64,000 nucleotides of DNA, from assembly GCA_019637175.1 (NCBI GenBank), contig JAHBWD010000005.1, positions 158,131 through 222,130 on the forward strand, written 5' to 3'. The translations under genes and the position numbers were made by a program. This stretch comes from Labilithrix sp. GTDB taxonomy: Bacteria > Myxococcota_A > Polyangia > Polyangiales > Polyangiaceae. Under the pieces are notes generated by a model that searched no databases, had not been told where the DNA came from, and saw only the letters and a list, made by a program, of their open reading frames with translations. Of this stretch, positions 36,270 through 44,722 are shown one piece after another. Within the stretch, counting starts at the first letter, position 1. Each line of letters begins with the position of its first letter.

Positions 36270-38165
36270 ATGGCCTTTCGCTCACGCCCCTTGCTCCGCC
36301 TCGCTCCTCTCGCTGCCTGCGCCCTCGTCGCGTGCGCCGCGCCGATCGACGGAGGTGAAGACACCGAGTCGATCTCGTCGGGGCTCGCGGTCCGCGCTCC
36401 GATCGGCGACCTGCCGGTGCTCCAAGCGACGCAGGCGCTCGATCAGTCGTTCACCATGCCCGCGCGCTGGTCGTCGTCGTACACGGTCACCGCCGGCGGG
36501 TTCGCCGACCTCATGTTGATGGGCGACGTCAACGACGACGGCAAGAAGGACGTCGTGCAGTTCGCGTACGACGGGACGTGGCTCGGGATCTCCGACGGCA
36601 CCAAGTTCAACGGCGGGCTCGCGCTCGCGGCCTTCGGCTCGACACAAGGATGGATGACCGAGCTCGACGAGCGGATGCTCGTCGACGTCGACGGCGACGC
36701 GAAGGACGACATCGTCGGGTTCCACCGCAACGGCATGTACGTCGCCCGGTCGACCGGGACCGGGTTCTTGCCCGCCCAGCTCGTGAGCACCGACTTCACC
36801 GCGGCGAAGGGATGGAGCAGCGCGCTCCACCGTCGCGTCCTCGTCGACTTCGACCGCGACGGCCGCAAAGACATCATCGGGTTCGGACGCGAGGGCGTCT
36901 ACATCGCCCTGCAGAACGCGTCGGGCACGTTCGGCCCCGCGAGGCTCGCGCTCGTGAACTTCGGCGAGGATCAGGGTTGGACGAACCCGATCCACGACCG
37001 CATGCTCGTCGACCTCAACGGCGACGGCCGGCCGGACATCGTCGGCTTCGGCGACCACGGCGTGTGGTGGTCGTTCGCGATCGGCATCGGCTTCGCGCAG
37101 CCGCAGTTCGTGCTCGCCGACTTCGGCGCCGCGAGCGGATGGCGCCCGACGCTGCACAAGCGCCTCGTCGTCGACTACGACCGCGACGGCAAGCTCGACG
37201 TCGTCGGCTTCGGCGAAGACGGCGTCTGGGGCGCGCGCTACGACGGCGCCGGCTTCGAGCCCACGAAGCGTCTGCACACCTATTTCGCGCACAACGCCGG
37301 TTTCTCCAACGCCGGCCCTCGGGCGATGCTCGATCTGAACAACGACGGCTACATGGACATCGTCGGCGATCGCCAGGGCGTCCTCTATCGCTCCCTCGGC
37401 GGGCCGAGCGGCTTCGGACCTCCGCGCATGATGCTCCGCATGATCGCGCCCGACAGCGCGTTCGAGCAGACGTTCTCCGCGCGGACCTTCGAGGACGTCG
37501 ACGGCGACGGACTGCCCGATCTCGTCGGCGCGCGAGGCACCGACATGCGCGTCTCACTCTCGCGGGCCGTCGCGCCGCCGCCGGTTCCGAACGGACCGAC
37601 CGGCGCGCGCATCGTGTCGACGACGTCGCGCGCCGTGAAGATCGCGTGGAACGACAACAGCACCGACGAACGCGCCTTCCGCGTGCACTACATGCCGGGT
37701 TGGGATCCCAAACCGGGACCCGCGAACGTGACGAGCATGGTGATCGACAAGCTCGATGCCGGCACCGACTACTGCTTCACGCTCGACGCCGAGAGCGTCT
37801 TCGGGTCGTCGCCGCAGTCGACGCGCGTTTGCGGCCGCACGCTGCCCGGCAGCAAGCTCCCGCCGGCGATCCCGAACGACTGGCGCAGCGTCTGCGGCGT
37901 CGGACCGAACCTCTGCCCCGCCGGCTTCCACGCGGCCGACTACCGCGCGACGGGCCTCTGTCCCGGCAACGAAGGCCTGAAGACGCCCGTCGAGAACGAG
38001 ACGATCTGCGCGCCGAACACCGGCACGTTCACCTCGTGCGGCTCGTGCCCGGCGGGCTTCCAGCGGGTCGGGATGATGAGCCACTTCGAGACCTCGTGCG
38101 CGATGCCGGGGGTGCCCTCGTCGACGAACGCCGCCGTGTGCTGGAAGCCCGTCATCGGGCTGTGA
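36270..38165 (+). CDS. FG-GAP/VCBS repeat lipoprotein with fibronectin III domain
   Basis: 631 aa from ATG 36270; lipobox 'LVAC' (Cys22). Seven repeats of about 45-50 residues between 75 and 430 show 'DVDGDG..DIVGF' Ca-binding loops followed by 'G.V.....G', the FG-GAP/VCBS blades of an integrin-like seven-bladed propeller. A fibronectin type III domain follows (about 440-535, 'TSRAVKIAWNDNSTDERAF'), then a Cys-rich tail (10 Cys). Typical myxobacterial adhesin or matrix protein. Paired (CG)n tracts lie just upstream. Confidence 0.88.
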   Translation: MAFRSRPLLRLAPLAACALVACAAPIDGGEDTESISSGLAVRAPIGDLPVLQATQALDQSFTMPARWSSSYTVTAGGFADLMLMGDVNDDGKKDVVQFAYDGTWLGISDGTKFNGGLALAAFGSTQGWMTELDERMLVDVDGDAKDDIVGFHRNGMYVARSTGTGFLPAQLVSTDFTAAKGWSSALHRRVLVDFDRDGRKDIIGFGREGVYIALQNASGTFGPARLALVNFGEDQGWTNPIHDRMLVDLNGDGRPDIVGFGDHGVWWSFAIGIGFAQPQFVLADFGAASGWRPTLHKRLVVDYDRDGKLDVVGFGEDGVWGARYDGAGFEPTKRLHTYFAHNAGFSNAGPRAMLDLNNDGYMDIVGDRQGVLYRSLGGPSGFGPPRMMLRMIAPDSAFEQTFSARTFEDVDGDGLPDLVGARGTDMRVSLSRAVAPPPVPNGPTGARIVSTTSRAVKIAWNDNSTDERAFRVHYMPGWDPKPGPANVTSMVIDKLDAGTDYCFTLDAESVFGSSPQSTRVCGRTLPGSKLPPAIPNDWRSVCGVGPNLCPAGFHAADYRATGLCPGNEGLKTPVENETICAPNTGTFTSCGSCPAGFQRVGMMSHFETSCAMPGVPSSTNAAVCWKPVIGL

Positions 38166-38229
38166 AGACTCGGGCGCGCCCGGCGAGAGCGATGTTCTGA
38201 TCGAGCCGAGGTGCGCCTATCATGAGATC

Positions 38230-39450
38230 GTGAATGAACCGTCGCCGAACCTCGTTCGTGGCATGGAGCGCCTGCTCGGCGCGGTGCAGGAGCTGTCGCT
38301 CGCGCGCGATCTCCAGACGGTCATGGCGATCGTTCGCACGGTCGCGCGCGAGCTGACCGGGGCCGACGGCGCGACGTTCGTGCTGCGTGACGACGACAAG
38401 AGCTACTACGCGGACGAGGACGCCATCGCGCCGCTCTGGAAAGGGCGACGCTTCCCGATGGAGACGTGCATCAGCGGCTGGGCGATGCTGCAGCGCCAGC
38501 ACGTCGCCATCGAAGACATCTACGCCGATCCGAGGGTCCCCGCCGACGCGTATCGACCGACGTTCGTGAAGAGCCTCGCGGTGGTGCCGATCCGGCGCAC
38601 GGCGCCGATCGGCGCGATCGGCAACTACTGGGCGACTTCGCATCGCGCCACCGAGGAGGAGATCATGCTTCTCCAGGCGCTCGCCGACAGCACGAGCATC
38701 GCGATGGAGAACGTCGAGCTCGTGACCGGGCTCGAAGCGCGGGTGAGGACGCGTACCGCGCAGCTCGAAGCCGCGAATCGAGACCTCGAGGCGTTCAGCT
38801 ATTCGGTGTCGCACGATCTGCGCGCACCACTCCGGAGCATCGACGGCTTCAGCAGGCTGCTCGTCGAGGATCTCGAGGGGAAGCTCGACGACCAGGCTCG
38901 CGGTCACGTGGACCGCATCACCGCGGCCACGACGCGCATGGCCGACTTGATCGACGACATGTTGGCGCTCGCCAAGGTGAGCCGCGGCGCTCTCCACGAG
39001 GAAGCCGTCGATCTCTCCGCGCTGGCGCGAGCCGTCGTCGCCGAGCAGCGCGCATACGCCCCCGAGCGTCAGGTCGACGTCCACGTGCAAGACGACATGG
39101 CCGCGCATGGCGATCCGTCTCTGCTCCGCGCCGTGTTCGACAATCTCCTGGGCAACGCGTTCAAGTTCACCGCGCGCCGCGCCGACGCGCGCATCGACGT
39201 CGGCTCGTCCGACGTCGACGGCGAGATCGTCTACTTCGTTCGCGACAACGGCGCCGGCTTCGACATGGGCAGCGCCGACAAGCTCTTCACGCCGTTCCAG
39301 CGCTTGCACGCGGCCGACGACTTCCCCGGGACCGGCGTCGGCCTCGCGACCGTGCAACGCATCGTCCATCGTCACGGTGGGACCATCTGGCCCGAGAGCA
39401 AGCTCGGCGAGGGGACGACCTTCTCGTTCACGCTGCGCCGGCGCCGGTGA
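38230..39450 (+). CDS. GAF-domain sensor histidine kinase, orphan
   Basis: 406 aa, GTG start at 38230. Cytoplasmic: GAF domain (about 25-165), short coiled linker, HisKA with phospho-acceptor His195 in 'SVSHDLRAPLRS', HATPase (about 290-406) with N box 'DNLLGNAFKFT', G1 'DNGAGFDM' and G2 'GTGVGLA'. The kinase core is of the bacteriophytochrome-like class and is nearly the same as that of the kinase at 61466-63319. No response regulator gene is adjacent. Confidence 0.93.
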   Translation: MNEPSPNLVRGMERLLGAVQELSLARDLQTVMAIVRTVARELTGADGATFVLRDDDKSYYADEDAIAPLWKGRRFPMETCISGWAMLQRQHVAIEDIYADPRVPADAYRPTFVKSLAVVPIRRTAPIGAIGNYWATSHRATEEEIMLLQALADSTSIAMENVELVTGLEARVRTRTAQLEAANRDLEAFSYSVSHDLRAPLRSIDGFSRLLVEDLEGKLDDQARGHVDRITAATTRMADLIDDMLALAKVSRGALHEEAVDLSALARAVVAEQRAYAPERQVDVHVQDDMAAHGDPSLLRAVFDNLLGNAFKFTARRADARIDVGSSDVDGEIVYFVRDNGAGFDMGSADKLFTPFQRLHAADDFPGTGVGLATVQRIVHRHGGTIWPESKLGEGTTFSFTLRRRR

Positions 39451-39494
39451 GCGCGCTGGGGCTGGGGCGCCGTCTCGACTAAGATCAGCGCGCC

Positions 39495-39890
39495 ATGCCG
39501 AACACGATCGCCGCCTACAACGCCGCCCAGGCCGCCAACGAGAAGAAGACTTGCGCCGCGCTCGCGAAGCTGATCGACAAAGGGCTTCCGAACGCAGAGA
39601 AGAAGATCTGGCACGGAAGCCCCGTGTGGTTCGACGACGGCAATCCGCTCGTCGGTTACGCCGTGCGGAAGGCCGGCGTGCAGCTCCTCTTCTGGAGCGG
39701 GCGCGCGTTCGACGAGCCGGATCTTCTCCCGGAAGGGACGTTCCAGGCGGCGCACGTGCACTACACGAGCGTCGACGAGATCAAGGTGACGAAGCTCGCG
39801 CGGTGGCTCCGCAAAGCGAAGAAGATGCAGTGGGACTACAAGAACATCGTCAAGCGGCGCGGCGTGCTCGTGAAGCTCGGCGCTTGGTAG
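39495..39890 (+). CDS. DUF1801 family protein
   Basis: 131 aa. Pattern 'LIDKGLPNAEKKIWHGSPVWF', split here into its parts 'AEKKIWHG' and 'PLVGYAVRKAGVQLLFW', is that of DUF1801/YdhG-like small proteins. Cytoplasmic, no catalytic motif known. Such genes often sit beside ArsR/SRPBCC genes, as here (convergent, 16 bp away). Confidence 0.8.
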   Translation: MPNTIAAYNAAQAANEKKTCAALAKLIDKGLPNAEKKIWHGSPVWFDDGNPLVGYAVRKAGVQLLFWSGRAFDEPDLLPEGTFQAAHVHYTSVDEIKVTKLARWLRKAKKMQWDYKNIVKRRGVLVKLGAW

Positions 39891-39906
39891 ATCCGATCGC
39901 GCCGTC

Positions 39907-40389
39907 TCACGCGAGTGCGCTGAAGTAGTCCTTCTGCGCCGGGTAGTACGCGTCGAACTTGGGCAGCGGCGCGCCTTCGCGCGCAGCCACGAGCACGTCG
40001 AGGTAGTACTCCCAGCCGGGGCCGACCTCGCCCATGGCCTTCCGATTGACGCGATGGTGAATGAGCTCGAGGGTCGTCGTGCCGGCGCTCTCCGTGAGAT
40101 GCATCGAGAGGTGCCAGTCACCGTGCGCGTCCGTGGTGCGGATGGTGAAGCGATGGGGCGCTTCGCAGTGCTCGATCGCGCCGTCCATCCACGGCTTGCC
40201 TTCCTCGTGGATCATCTGCACGCGAATCTTCTTCTCGTCGCCGCCGGGAACGCGCTCCCACGGACCGAACCAGCGGGCGGTGCTCTCGGAGCTCGTCACG
40301 CTCGTCCACACGTCGTCGATCGGGGCGCGGAACGTTCGGCTGAGAACGAGGTCGTCGCCGCGGAGGCGGCCAGTGGGCTTCGGGGTCAT
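39907..40389 (-). CDS. SRPBCC (AHSA1-like) protein
   Basis: 160 aa. Bet v1-like hydrophobic-cavity fold: 'LSRTFRAPIDDVWTSVTSSE' start, 'RWFGPW' helix motif, 'FTIRTTDAHGDWHLSMHL' strands and a long C-terminal helix 'GWEYYLDVLVAA'. The start ATG overlaps the ArsR stop (ATGA), the standard ArsR-SRPBCC operon. Ligand unknown. Confidence 0.9.
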   Translation of the reverse strand: MTPKPTGRLRGDDLVLSRTFRAPIDDVWTSVTSSESTARWFGPWERVPGGDEKKIRVQMIHEEGKPWMDGAIEHCEAPHRFTIRTTDAHGDWHLSMHLTESAGTTTLELIHHRVNRKAMGEVGPGWEYYLDVLVAAREGAPLPKFDAYYPAQKDYFSALA

Positions 40390-40769
40390 CCTGTCTTCCT
40401 CTCCTTCTTGCGGGTTCTCGAGCTCCCTTCGGCAGCCTGCTCGCTCGTCTGGCGTCGCCGGCGTACGCGATGGACTTCGGTCTCGAGCGCGTCGAGGCGC
40501 TGGCTCCAGACGCTCGGCCCGCGGAGCCGCGCGAGGAACGCTTCGAGCGGCGCGAGCGCGTCGCGCTCGAGCGCGTACTCACGCTCGCGGCCGCTCACGG
40601 TGTCGCGGACGAGGCCCGCCTCGCGGAGCACGCGCAGGTGCCGGCTGACGGCGGGGCGGCTCACGCTGAACGCGTCGGCGATCGCGCCGGCCACGCGCGG
40701 CGCCTCGTGAAGCATCACGAGGATCCGGCGGCGGATCGGATCGGCGACAGCCTGCGCGACGGCGTCCAC
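40386..40769 (-). CDS. ArsR-family repressor
   Basis: 127 aa from GTG 40769 ('VDAVAQAVADPIRRRIL'), where ArsR proteins normally begin; the frame is open upstream but would run through the operator. Winged helix: 'DAFSVSRPAVSRHLRVLREAGLV' is the recognition helix region, then the wing. No metal-binding Cys pair, so it is of the SRPBCC-linked, non-metal type. A palindrome 10 bp upstream (40780-40795) is the likely autoregulatory operator. Confidence 0.9.
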   Translation of the reverse strand: MDAVAQAVADPIRRRILVMLHEAPRVAGAIADAFSVSRPAVSRHLRVLREAGLVRDTVSGREREYALERDALAPLEAFLARLRGPSVWSQRLDALETEVHRVRRRRQTSEQAAEGSSRTRKKERKTG

Positions 40770-40779
40770 GGCATGATAT

Positions 40780-40795
40780 GTAACGAATGTGTTAC
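40780..40795. promoter_or_regulatory. candidate ArsR operator GTAAC-N6-GTTAC
   Basis: Perfect inverted repeat with 5-bp arms (40780-40784, 40791-40795) in an AT-richer patch, 10 bp before the GTG start of the ArsR gene. Position and symmetry fit dimer binding and autorepression. Confidence 0.55.
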
Positions 40796-40865
40796 GCGTT
40801 GTCCAGCGCCATGCGCAGGAACGAAGACGGCGTGCGTCCAGGCGGCGCACGTGCTCCGTGAGGTG

Positions 40866-41408
40866 TCACGTCAGCGCGTGCAGCACGCCGTAGCGGCCGA
40901 TCTCGCGCTGGCCGTCGGGGCCGACCGACACGAGAACGAAGCGAGCGTCGGGTGGGAAAAGCCCGATGTAGTGGCGCTGGCAAACGACGTTGATCTCGCC
41001 GCGCTCGCGATCGAAAACGGCGTCTGCGAAGCGAATGATGGGCTCTCCGGCAGCGCTCTCGACCTCGCAGTCGACGCGCTCGAGGCCGCGCGTATCGACC
41101 TGCAAGCGATGCACGAGGACGTCCACATCCGGCCCGACCGAGACCACGACGCGATCTCCCGCCCGTACCTCCGTCTGTCGCATGCGCAGCCCTCGGCGCG
41201 CGAGCCGTTCGAGCGCGACCGCCGTGACGAAGGGAGGGATTCGCGTGCGGAGCGCGCCGAGCAGCGCGCGCGCCCGCTCGGCGGCGAGGGCGCATTCGGA
41301 GCAAACGAACCAATGCTCCTCGATCGCGTCTTCGTCGGCCCCGGCGAGCTCGCCTTCCCAGTAGTCGAACAGCGCTTGCTCCCCGATCACGCTCGTGCAC
41401 CGGCTCAT
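40866..41408 (-). CDS. zinc-binding anti-sigma factor, soluble
   Basis: 180 aa; start shares one base with the sigma stop (TGATG). The N-terminal ZAS-type domain has His32-x3-Cys36-x2-Cys39 ('EEHWFVCSEC'). The C-terminal about 120 residues are beta-rich ('DRVVVSVGPDVDVLVHRL') with no membrane helix, so sensing is probably cytoplasmic. It should bind and hold the ECF sigma factor encoded just upstream. Confidence 0.85.
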   Translation of the reverse strand: MSRCTSVIGEQALFDYWEGELAGADEDAIEEHWFVCSECALAAERARALLGALRTRIPPFVTAVALERLARRGLRMRQTEVRAGDRVVVSVGPDVDVLVHRLQVDTRGLERVDCEVESAAGEPIIRFADAVFDRERGEINVVCQRHYIGLFPPDARFVLVSVGPDGQREIGRYGVLHALT

Positions 41409-42025
41409 CACGCAGCTCCCTCGCCGGCGCCGTCGCATCGCTCGATGCACGCTCGCAAGCGGCCGAGCGCGCGATGGCGGATGACCCGTACGTTGACGGC
41501 GGTGAGCCTGAGCGCGTCGGCGATCTCCTGCGCCGAGCGGTCTTCGTGGAAGGCCATGTAGACGACCTTTCGCTCTCGCGCGCCGAGCTCGTCGATGCAG
41601 ACCTCGAGGCGAGCGTGGTCGAGCGGCCTTGGCTCGGGCGCGACGTCGGAGAGCAGCTGCGCGGCGAGCTCCTCGGTCATCGCGTCGCGGCGTCGATCGC
41701 GCTGGCTCCAGCGGCGCGCGATGAACCGACACGTCCCTACGACGAACGCCGCGAGCCGGTCTGGCTCGCTCACGCGCCCCTCGCGGAGCGCCGTGAGCAC
41801 CGCGAGAAGCACCTCTTGCACCAGATCGGCGGCCGCGGCCTCGGCGCCGAGGTGCCGGTAGCCATACAGGCGGATCGGTCGCGCGAAGCGCCGGCACAGC
41901 TCGCGCTCCGCGTCGATCGCGCGGGATCGCGACGCCGAGGCGATCTCGCGCGCGAGGGCGCCGTCGGTCAGCGAATCGCACGCGGCTCGAGCGCCCGGCA
42001 ATGGCTCCACGCCCTCATCGTGCAC
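41408..42025 (-). CDS. ECF RNA polymerase sigma factor
   Basis: 205 aa, GTG start at 42025 (a second in-frame GTG seven codons on is possible). Region 2 includes 'RPIRLYGYRHLGAEAAAADLVQEVLL'-type helices, of which 'AADLVQEVLL' is the 2.2 core; region 4 'RKVVYMAFHEDRSAQEIADAL' (core 'SAQEIADAL') and the HTH 'VNVRVIRHRALGRL'. Coupled to a zinc anti-sigma. The shared promoter region with the divergent SDR gene carries an 8-bp perfect inverted repeat, possibly its own target. Confidence 0.9.
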   Translation of the reverse strand: MHDEGVEPLPGARAACDSLTDGALAREIASASRSRAIDAERELCRRFARPIRLYGYRHLGAEAAAADLVQEVLLAVLTALREGRVSEPDRLAAFVVGTCRFIARRWSQRDRRRDAMTEELAAQLLSDVAPEPRPLDHARLEVCIDELGARERKVVYMAFHEDRSAQEIADALRLTAVNVRVIRHRALGRLRACIERCDGAGEGAA

Positions 42026-42036
42026 CTTCGCCTGCT

Positions 42037-42079
42037 CGCGTTACAAGGCGGCACGAAAAAGAGCGGACGCCGTAACGCG
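42037..42079. promoter_or_regulatory. CGCGTTAC-N27-GTAACGCG inverted repeat in divergent promoter
   Basis: Perfect 8-bp arms (42037-42044, 42072-42079) separated by 27 bp, between the divergent ECF sigma and SDR genes. By symmetry each gene sees the same element in the same orientation, as expected for two mirror-image promoters or an operator pair. GTTAC also forms the half-site of the ArsR operator at 40780. Confidence 0.5.
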
Positions 42080-42122
42080 GGCCCCGGAGGCTGCACATCG
42101 TGAACGAACGAGGAGCCTGACG

Positions 42123-42998
42123 ATGGGAGACCAAGACATGCGATCGCGGACGTGCATCGTGACCGGTGGGAACACCGGCATCGGGCTGGAGACCGCTCGC
42201 GGGCTGGCACGAGAGGGCGCGACCGTGATCCTCGCGTGCCGCGACGAGGCGAGGGCGGAGGCGGCGCGCGCCGACATCGTCGGGTCGAGCGGCGCGGCCG
42301 GTCGCGTGCGCGTGATGCCGCTCGACCTCGCGTCGTTGGCGTCGATCCGCGCCTTCGCGGCGGCGTTCCGCGAGCAGTACGGCGGCCTGCACGTCCTCGT
42401 CGCCAACGCCGGGGTGTTTCCCACCAAGCGCGAGACCACCATCGACGGCCTCGAGCTGGCGATCGGCACGAACCACGTCGGGCACTTCTTGCTCACGCAG
42501 GAGCTGCTCCCTCAGCTCGTCGAGGCCGCTCCGGCGCGGATCGTCGTCGTTTCGGCGAGCCTTCAGAAGCGCGCGACGCTCGACTTCGAAGATCTCCAGT
42601 TCGAAAGGCGCCGGTTCGCGTGGACGTCGGCGTACGCGGCGAGCAAGCTGGCGAACGTGCTCTTCACGGTCTCGCTGGCCGAACGCCTCGCCGGCACGGG
42701 CGTCACCGTGAACGCGCTTCATCCGGGCCTCGTCGACTCGGAGCTGGCCCGGCACATGGGCCCGACGATGCGAACGGTCACGAAGCTCCTCTTCGGCGCG
42801 CCGGAGCGTGGCGCGCGCACGTCGCTGTTCCTCGCGACGGATCCATCGGTCGCCGGCGTCACCGGCAAGTACTTCGAGGCGCGAGTGGAGAGGCCGATGA
42901 ACCCGATCGCGCATGACCGCGCGGCGCGAGAGCGGCTGTGGACGCTCACCGAAGAGATGATCGCCGCCGCATCACGAGGCGCGGCGCCGGCGCCGTGA
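42123..42998 (+). CDS. short-chain dehydrogenase/reductase (retinol-dehydrogenase-like)
   Basis: 291 aa, ATG 42123 with GAGGAG upstream. Rossmann fold: 'TGGNTGIG' NAD(P)-binding loop (14-21), 'LDLASLASI', 'NAG' (about 98), and the active-site 'YAASK'. The catalytic Ser is in 'VVVSAS'. The pattern 'LDLASL', 'LVANAG' and 'HFLLT' is that of the RDH/WWOX-like subgroup. Substrate unknown (lipid aldehyde or ketone likely). Divergent from the sigma/anti-sigma pair, possibly in its regulon. Confidence 0.93.
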   Translation: MGDQDMRSRTCIVTGGNTGIGLETARGLAREGATVILACRDEARAEAARADIVGSSGAAGRVRVMPLDLASLASIRAFAAAFREQYGGLHVLVANAGVFPTKRETTIDGLELAIGTNHVGHFLLTQELLPQLVEAAPARIVVVSASLQKRATLDFEDLQFERRRFAWTSAYAASKLANVLFTVSLAERLAGTGVTVNALHPGLVDSELARHMGPTMRTVTKLLFGAPERGARTSLFLATDPSVAGVTGKYFEARVERPMNPIAHDRAARERLWTLTEEMIAAASRGAAPAP

Positions 42999-43051
42999 CG
43001 CGCTGACGAAGTCGTGCGGTGCGCCACGTGCGCCGTAGTACGCTCGAGCCG

Positions 43052-43570
43052 ATGTCGATGACCGCCGAACACGCTCGTGTGATGGCTCGCTACAACCGGT
43101 GGATGAACGAGAAGCTCTACGCCGTGGCGGCGAAGCTCACCGACGCAGAGCGCAAGAGAGATCGCGGCGCCTTCTTCGGGTCGATCCACCGCACGTTCAA
43201 TCATCTCCTGCTCGCCGACCGCGTGTGGCTCGGGCGTTTCACCGGGGCGGCGTTGCAGGACGGCGAGATGGGGCCGGGCGGGATCCGGACGCTCGATCAA
43301 GAGCTCTACGACGACTTCGACGACCTGCGCCGCGAGCGCGCGAAGACGGACGACGACATCGATGCGTTCGTGGCGAAGGTGACGGACGGCGAGCTCGCCG
43401 GCGACTTCCGCTTCCTTCGGCGCGGCGTCATGAACGAGCTCCCGCTCTGGCACGCCGTCGCGCATCTGTTCAACCACCAGACGCACCACCGCGGCCAGGT
43501 GACGACGCTCCTCATGCAGGCCGGCCACGATCCAGGCGTGACCGATCTCTTCGCGATGCTCCGGGCCTGA
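43052..43570 (+). CDS. DinB-family metal-binding four-helix protein
   Basis: 172 aa from ATG 43052. Four-helix bundle with the DinB/DfsB His triad: His in 'IHRTFNHLLLAD' (near residue 50) and the paired His of 'LFNHQTHHRGQ' (near 145-149). The family includes thiol-dependent transferases and damage-induced proteins; it is unrelated to DNA polymerase IV. Monocistronic; converges with the next gene. Confidence 0.9.
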   Translation: MSMTAEHARVMARYNRWMNEKLYAVAAKLTDAERKRDRGAFFGSIHRTFNHLLLADRVWLGRFTGAALQDGEMGPGGIRTLDQELYDDFDDLRRERAKTDDDIDAFVAKVTDGELAGDFRFLRRGVMNELPLWHAVAHLFNHQTHHRGQVTTLLMQAGHDPGVTDLFAMLRA

Positions 43571-43578
43571 CGACGCGG

Positions 43579-44640
43579 TCAGCGCACCGTGGCGATCGGG
43601 GCGTACGCGTGATCCGAGGCGCCGTCCGTCGGCGCGCGCGTGGCGGCGTCGATGACGAGCGTCGCGTCGACCCAGATCTGATCGATGTCGGCGGCCGCCT
43701 CCGTCGGAGCGGCGAGCACGAAGCCGGCGGCGGCGAGCGCGGGGCGCGCTTCGGAAGAGGGCATGTTGAAGTCGCCGAGCACGACGACGCGGTGGTCGTT
43801 TCGCTGCTGCTCGACGCGCGCGATCGCGACCAGCGCGTCGAGCTGCGCACCTCGAAGCTCGCTCGGGCCCGCCGACTCGAGGTGCGTCGTGATGACGGAG
43901 AGCGCCGTCGTACCCGGCTTGCGGATGCGCGCGACGAGCGCGGAGCGGGGCTCGATGCCCCGCCGTCGTCGCGTGGCGTCGTTGTGCGCGGCGAGGGCGG
44001 CGATCGCGTCGACGTCAGGCGACTCGCGCGCGAGTCGGTCGAGCAGCGTGTCGGGCGCGCGCGGGCCCGAGGCGTCCATCGGGAGCGCGACGGTGTAGGT
44101 CGCTTCGACCTCCCATGGCGCGGCGACGATGAGCGCGTTGCCGTACAAGGCATCGGCGCCGCGATCGACCCCGGTCGGATTCAACGAGTCGTCGCCGTCC
44201 ATGATGCCGCTCGGCGTGCCGCGATCGTCGGCGGCGAACGGATCGTCGCCGCGAAAGCCGACGCCGAAGACGATCGCGCCCGCCTCGCAGCGCGCGAGGC
44301 GCGTCCCGTCGCCGCGGAGATGCGGCGGATCGACGACCGCGAACGCACACGTCGCGAACCCGGGCGAGGCCGCGGCGGCGACGCGCGCGGCGGTGTCGGC
44401 GTCGCCGGATCGGTCCACGCCGACGTCGACCTCTTGGAGGCCCACCACCTCCGCCGACGAGCGCGCGACGAAGGCGCCTTGCCCGACGCGATGGTCTGCG
44501 GTGCGGAAGCGATCGCCGGCGCCGCTCGCGATGTTGACGCTCATCAGCGTGAGAGGGCCCGGGGGGGTGAGCGCCGCTTCCTTCGCCGTCCCACATCCGA
44601 GCGCGATCGCGAGCGCCGCGACGTAGAGCGCCTGTCGCAT
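43579..44640 (-). CDS. exported endonuclease/exonuclease/phosphatase-family protein
   Basis: 353 aa; lipobox 'ALGCG' (Cys16), so a lipoprotein. Motifs of the DNase I/exonuclease III fold: 'SVNIASG', 'LQEVD' (Glu70, metal ligand), 'ITTHLES', 'LGDFNMP', 'IDQIWV' and C-terminal 'SDHAY' (general base His). The substrate could be a nucleic acid, phospholipid or phosphoinositide; the export signal and lack of DNA-binding loops favour a phosphodiesterase of extracellular substrates. Confidence 0.88.
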   Translation of the reverse strand: MRQALYVAALAIALGCGTAKEAALTPPGPLTLMSVNIASGAGDRFRTADHRVGQGAFVARSSAEVVGLQEVDVGVDRSGDADTAARVAAAASPGFATCAFAVVDPPHLRGDGTRLARCEAGAIVFGVGFRGDDPFAADDRGTPSGIMDGDDSLNPTGVDRGADALYGNALIVAAPWEVEATYTVALPMDASGPRAPDTLLDRLARESPDVDAIAALAAHNDATRRRRGIEPRSALVARIRKPGTTALSVITTHLESAGPSELRGAQLDALVAIARVEQQRNDHRVVVLGDFNMPSSEARPALAAAGFVLAAPTEAAADIDQIWVDATLVIDAATRAPTDGASDHAYAPIATVR

Positions 44641-44722
44641 GCAACCACTCTAGCGGCTCGCGCGCCCGCGAACGGCGGGAGTTGCGGCGCAGACCAGACC
44701 GACGTGGTACTTAAGACTCCGC

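Noticed and set aside
38171..38182. 12-bp perfect palindrome after the FG-GAP gene
   Set aside because: Loopless G+C palindrome expected by chance in this DNA; not enough for a terminator call.
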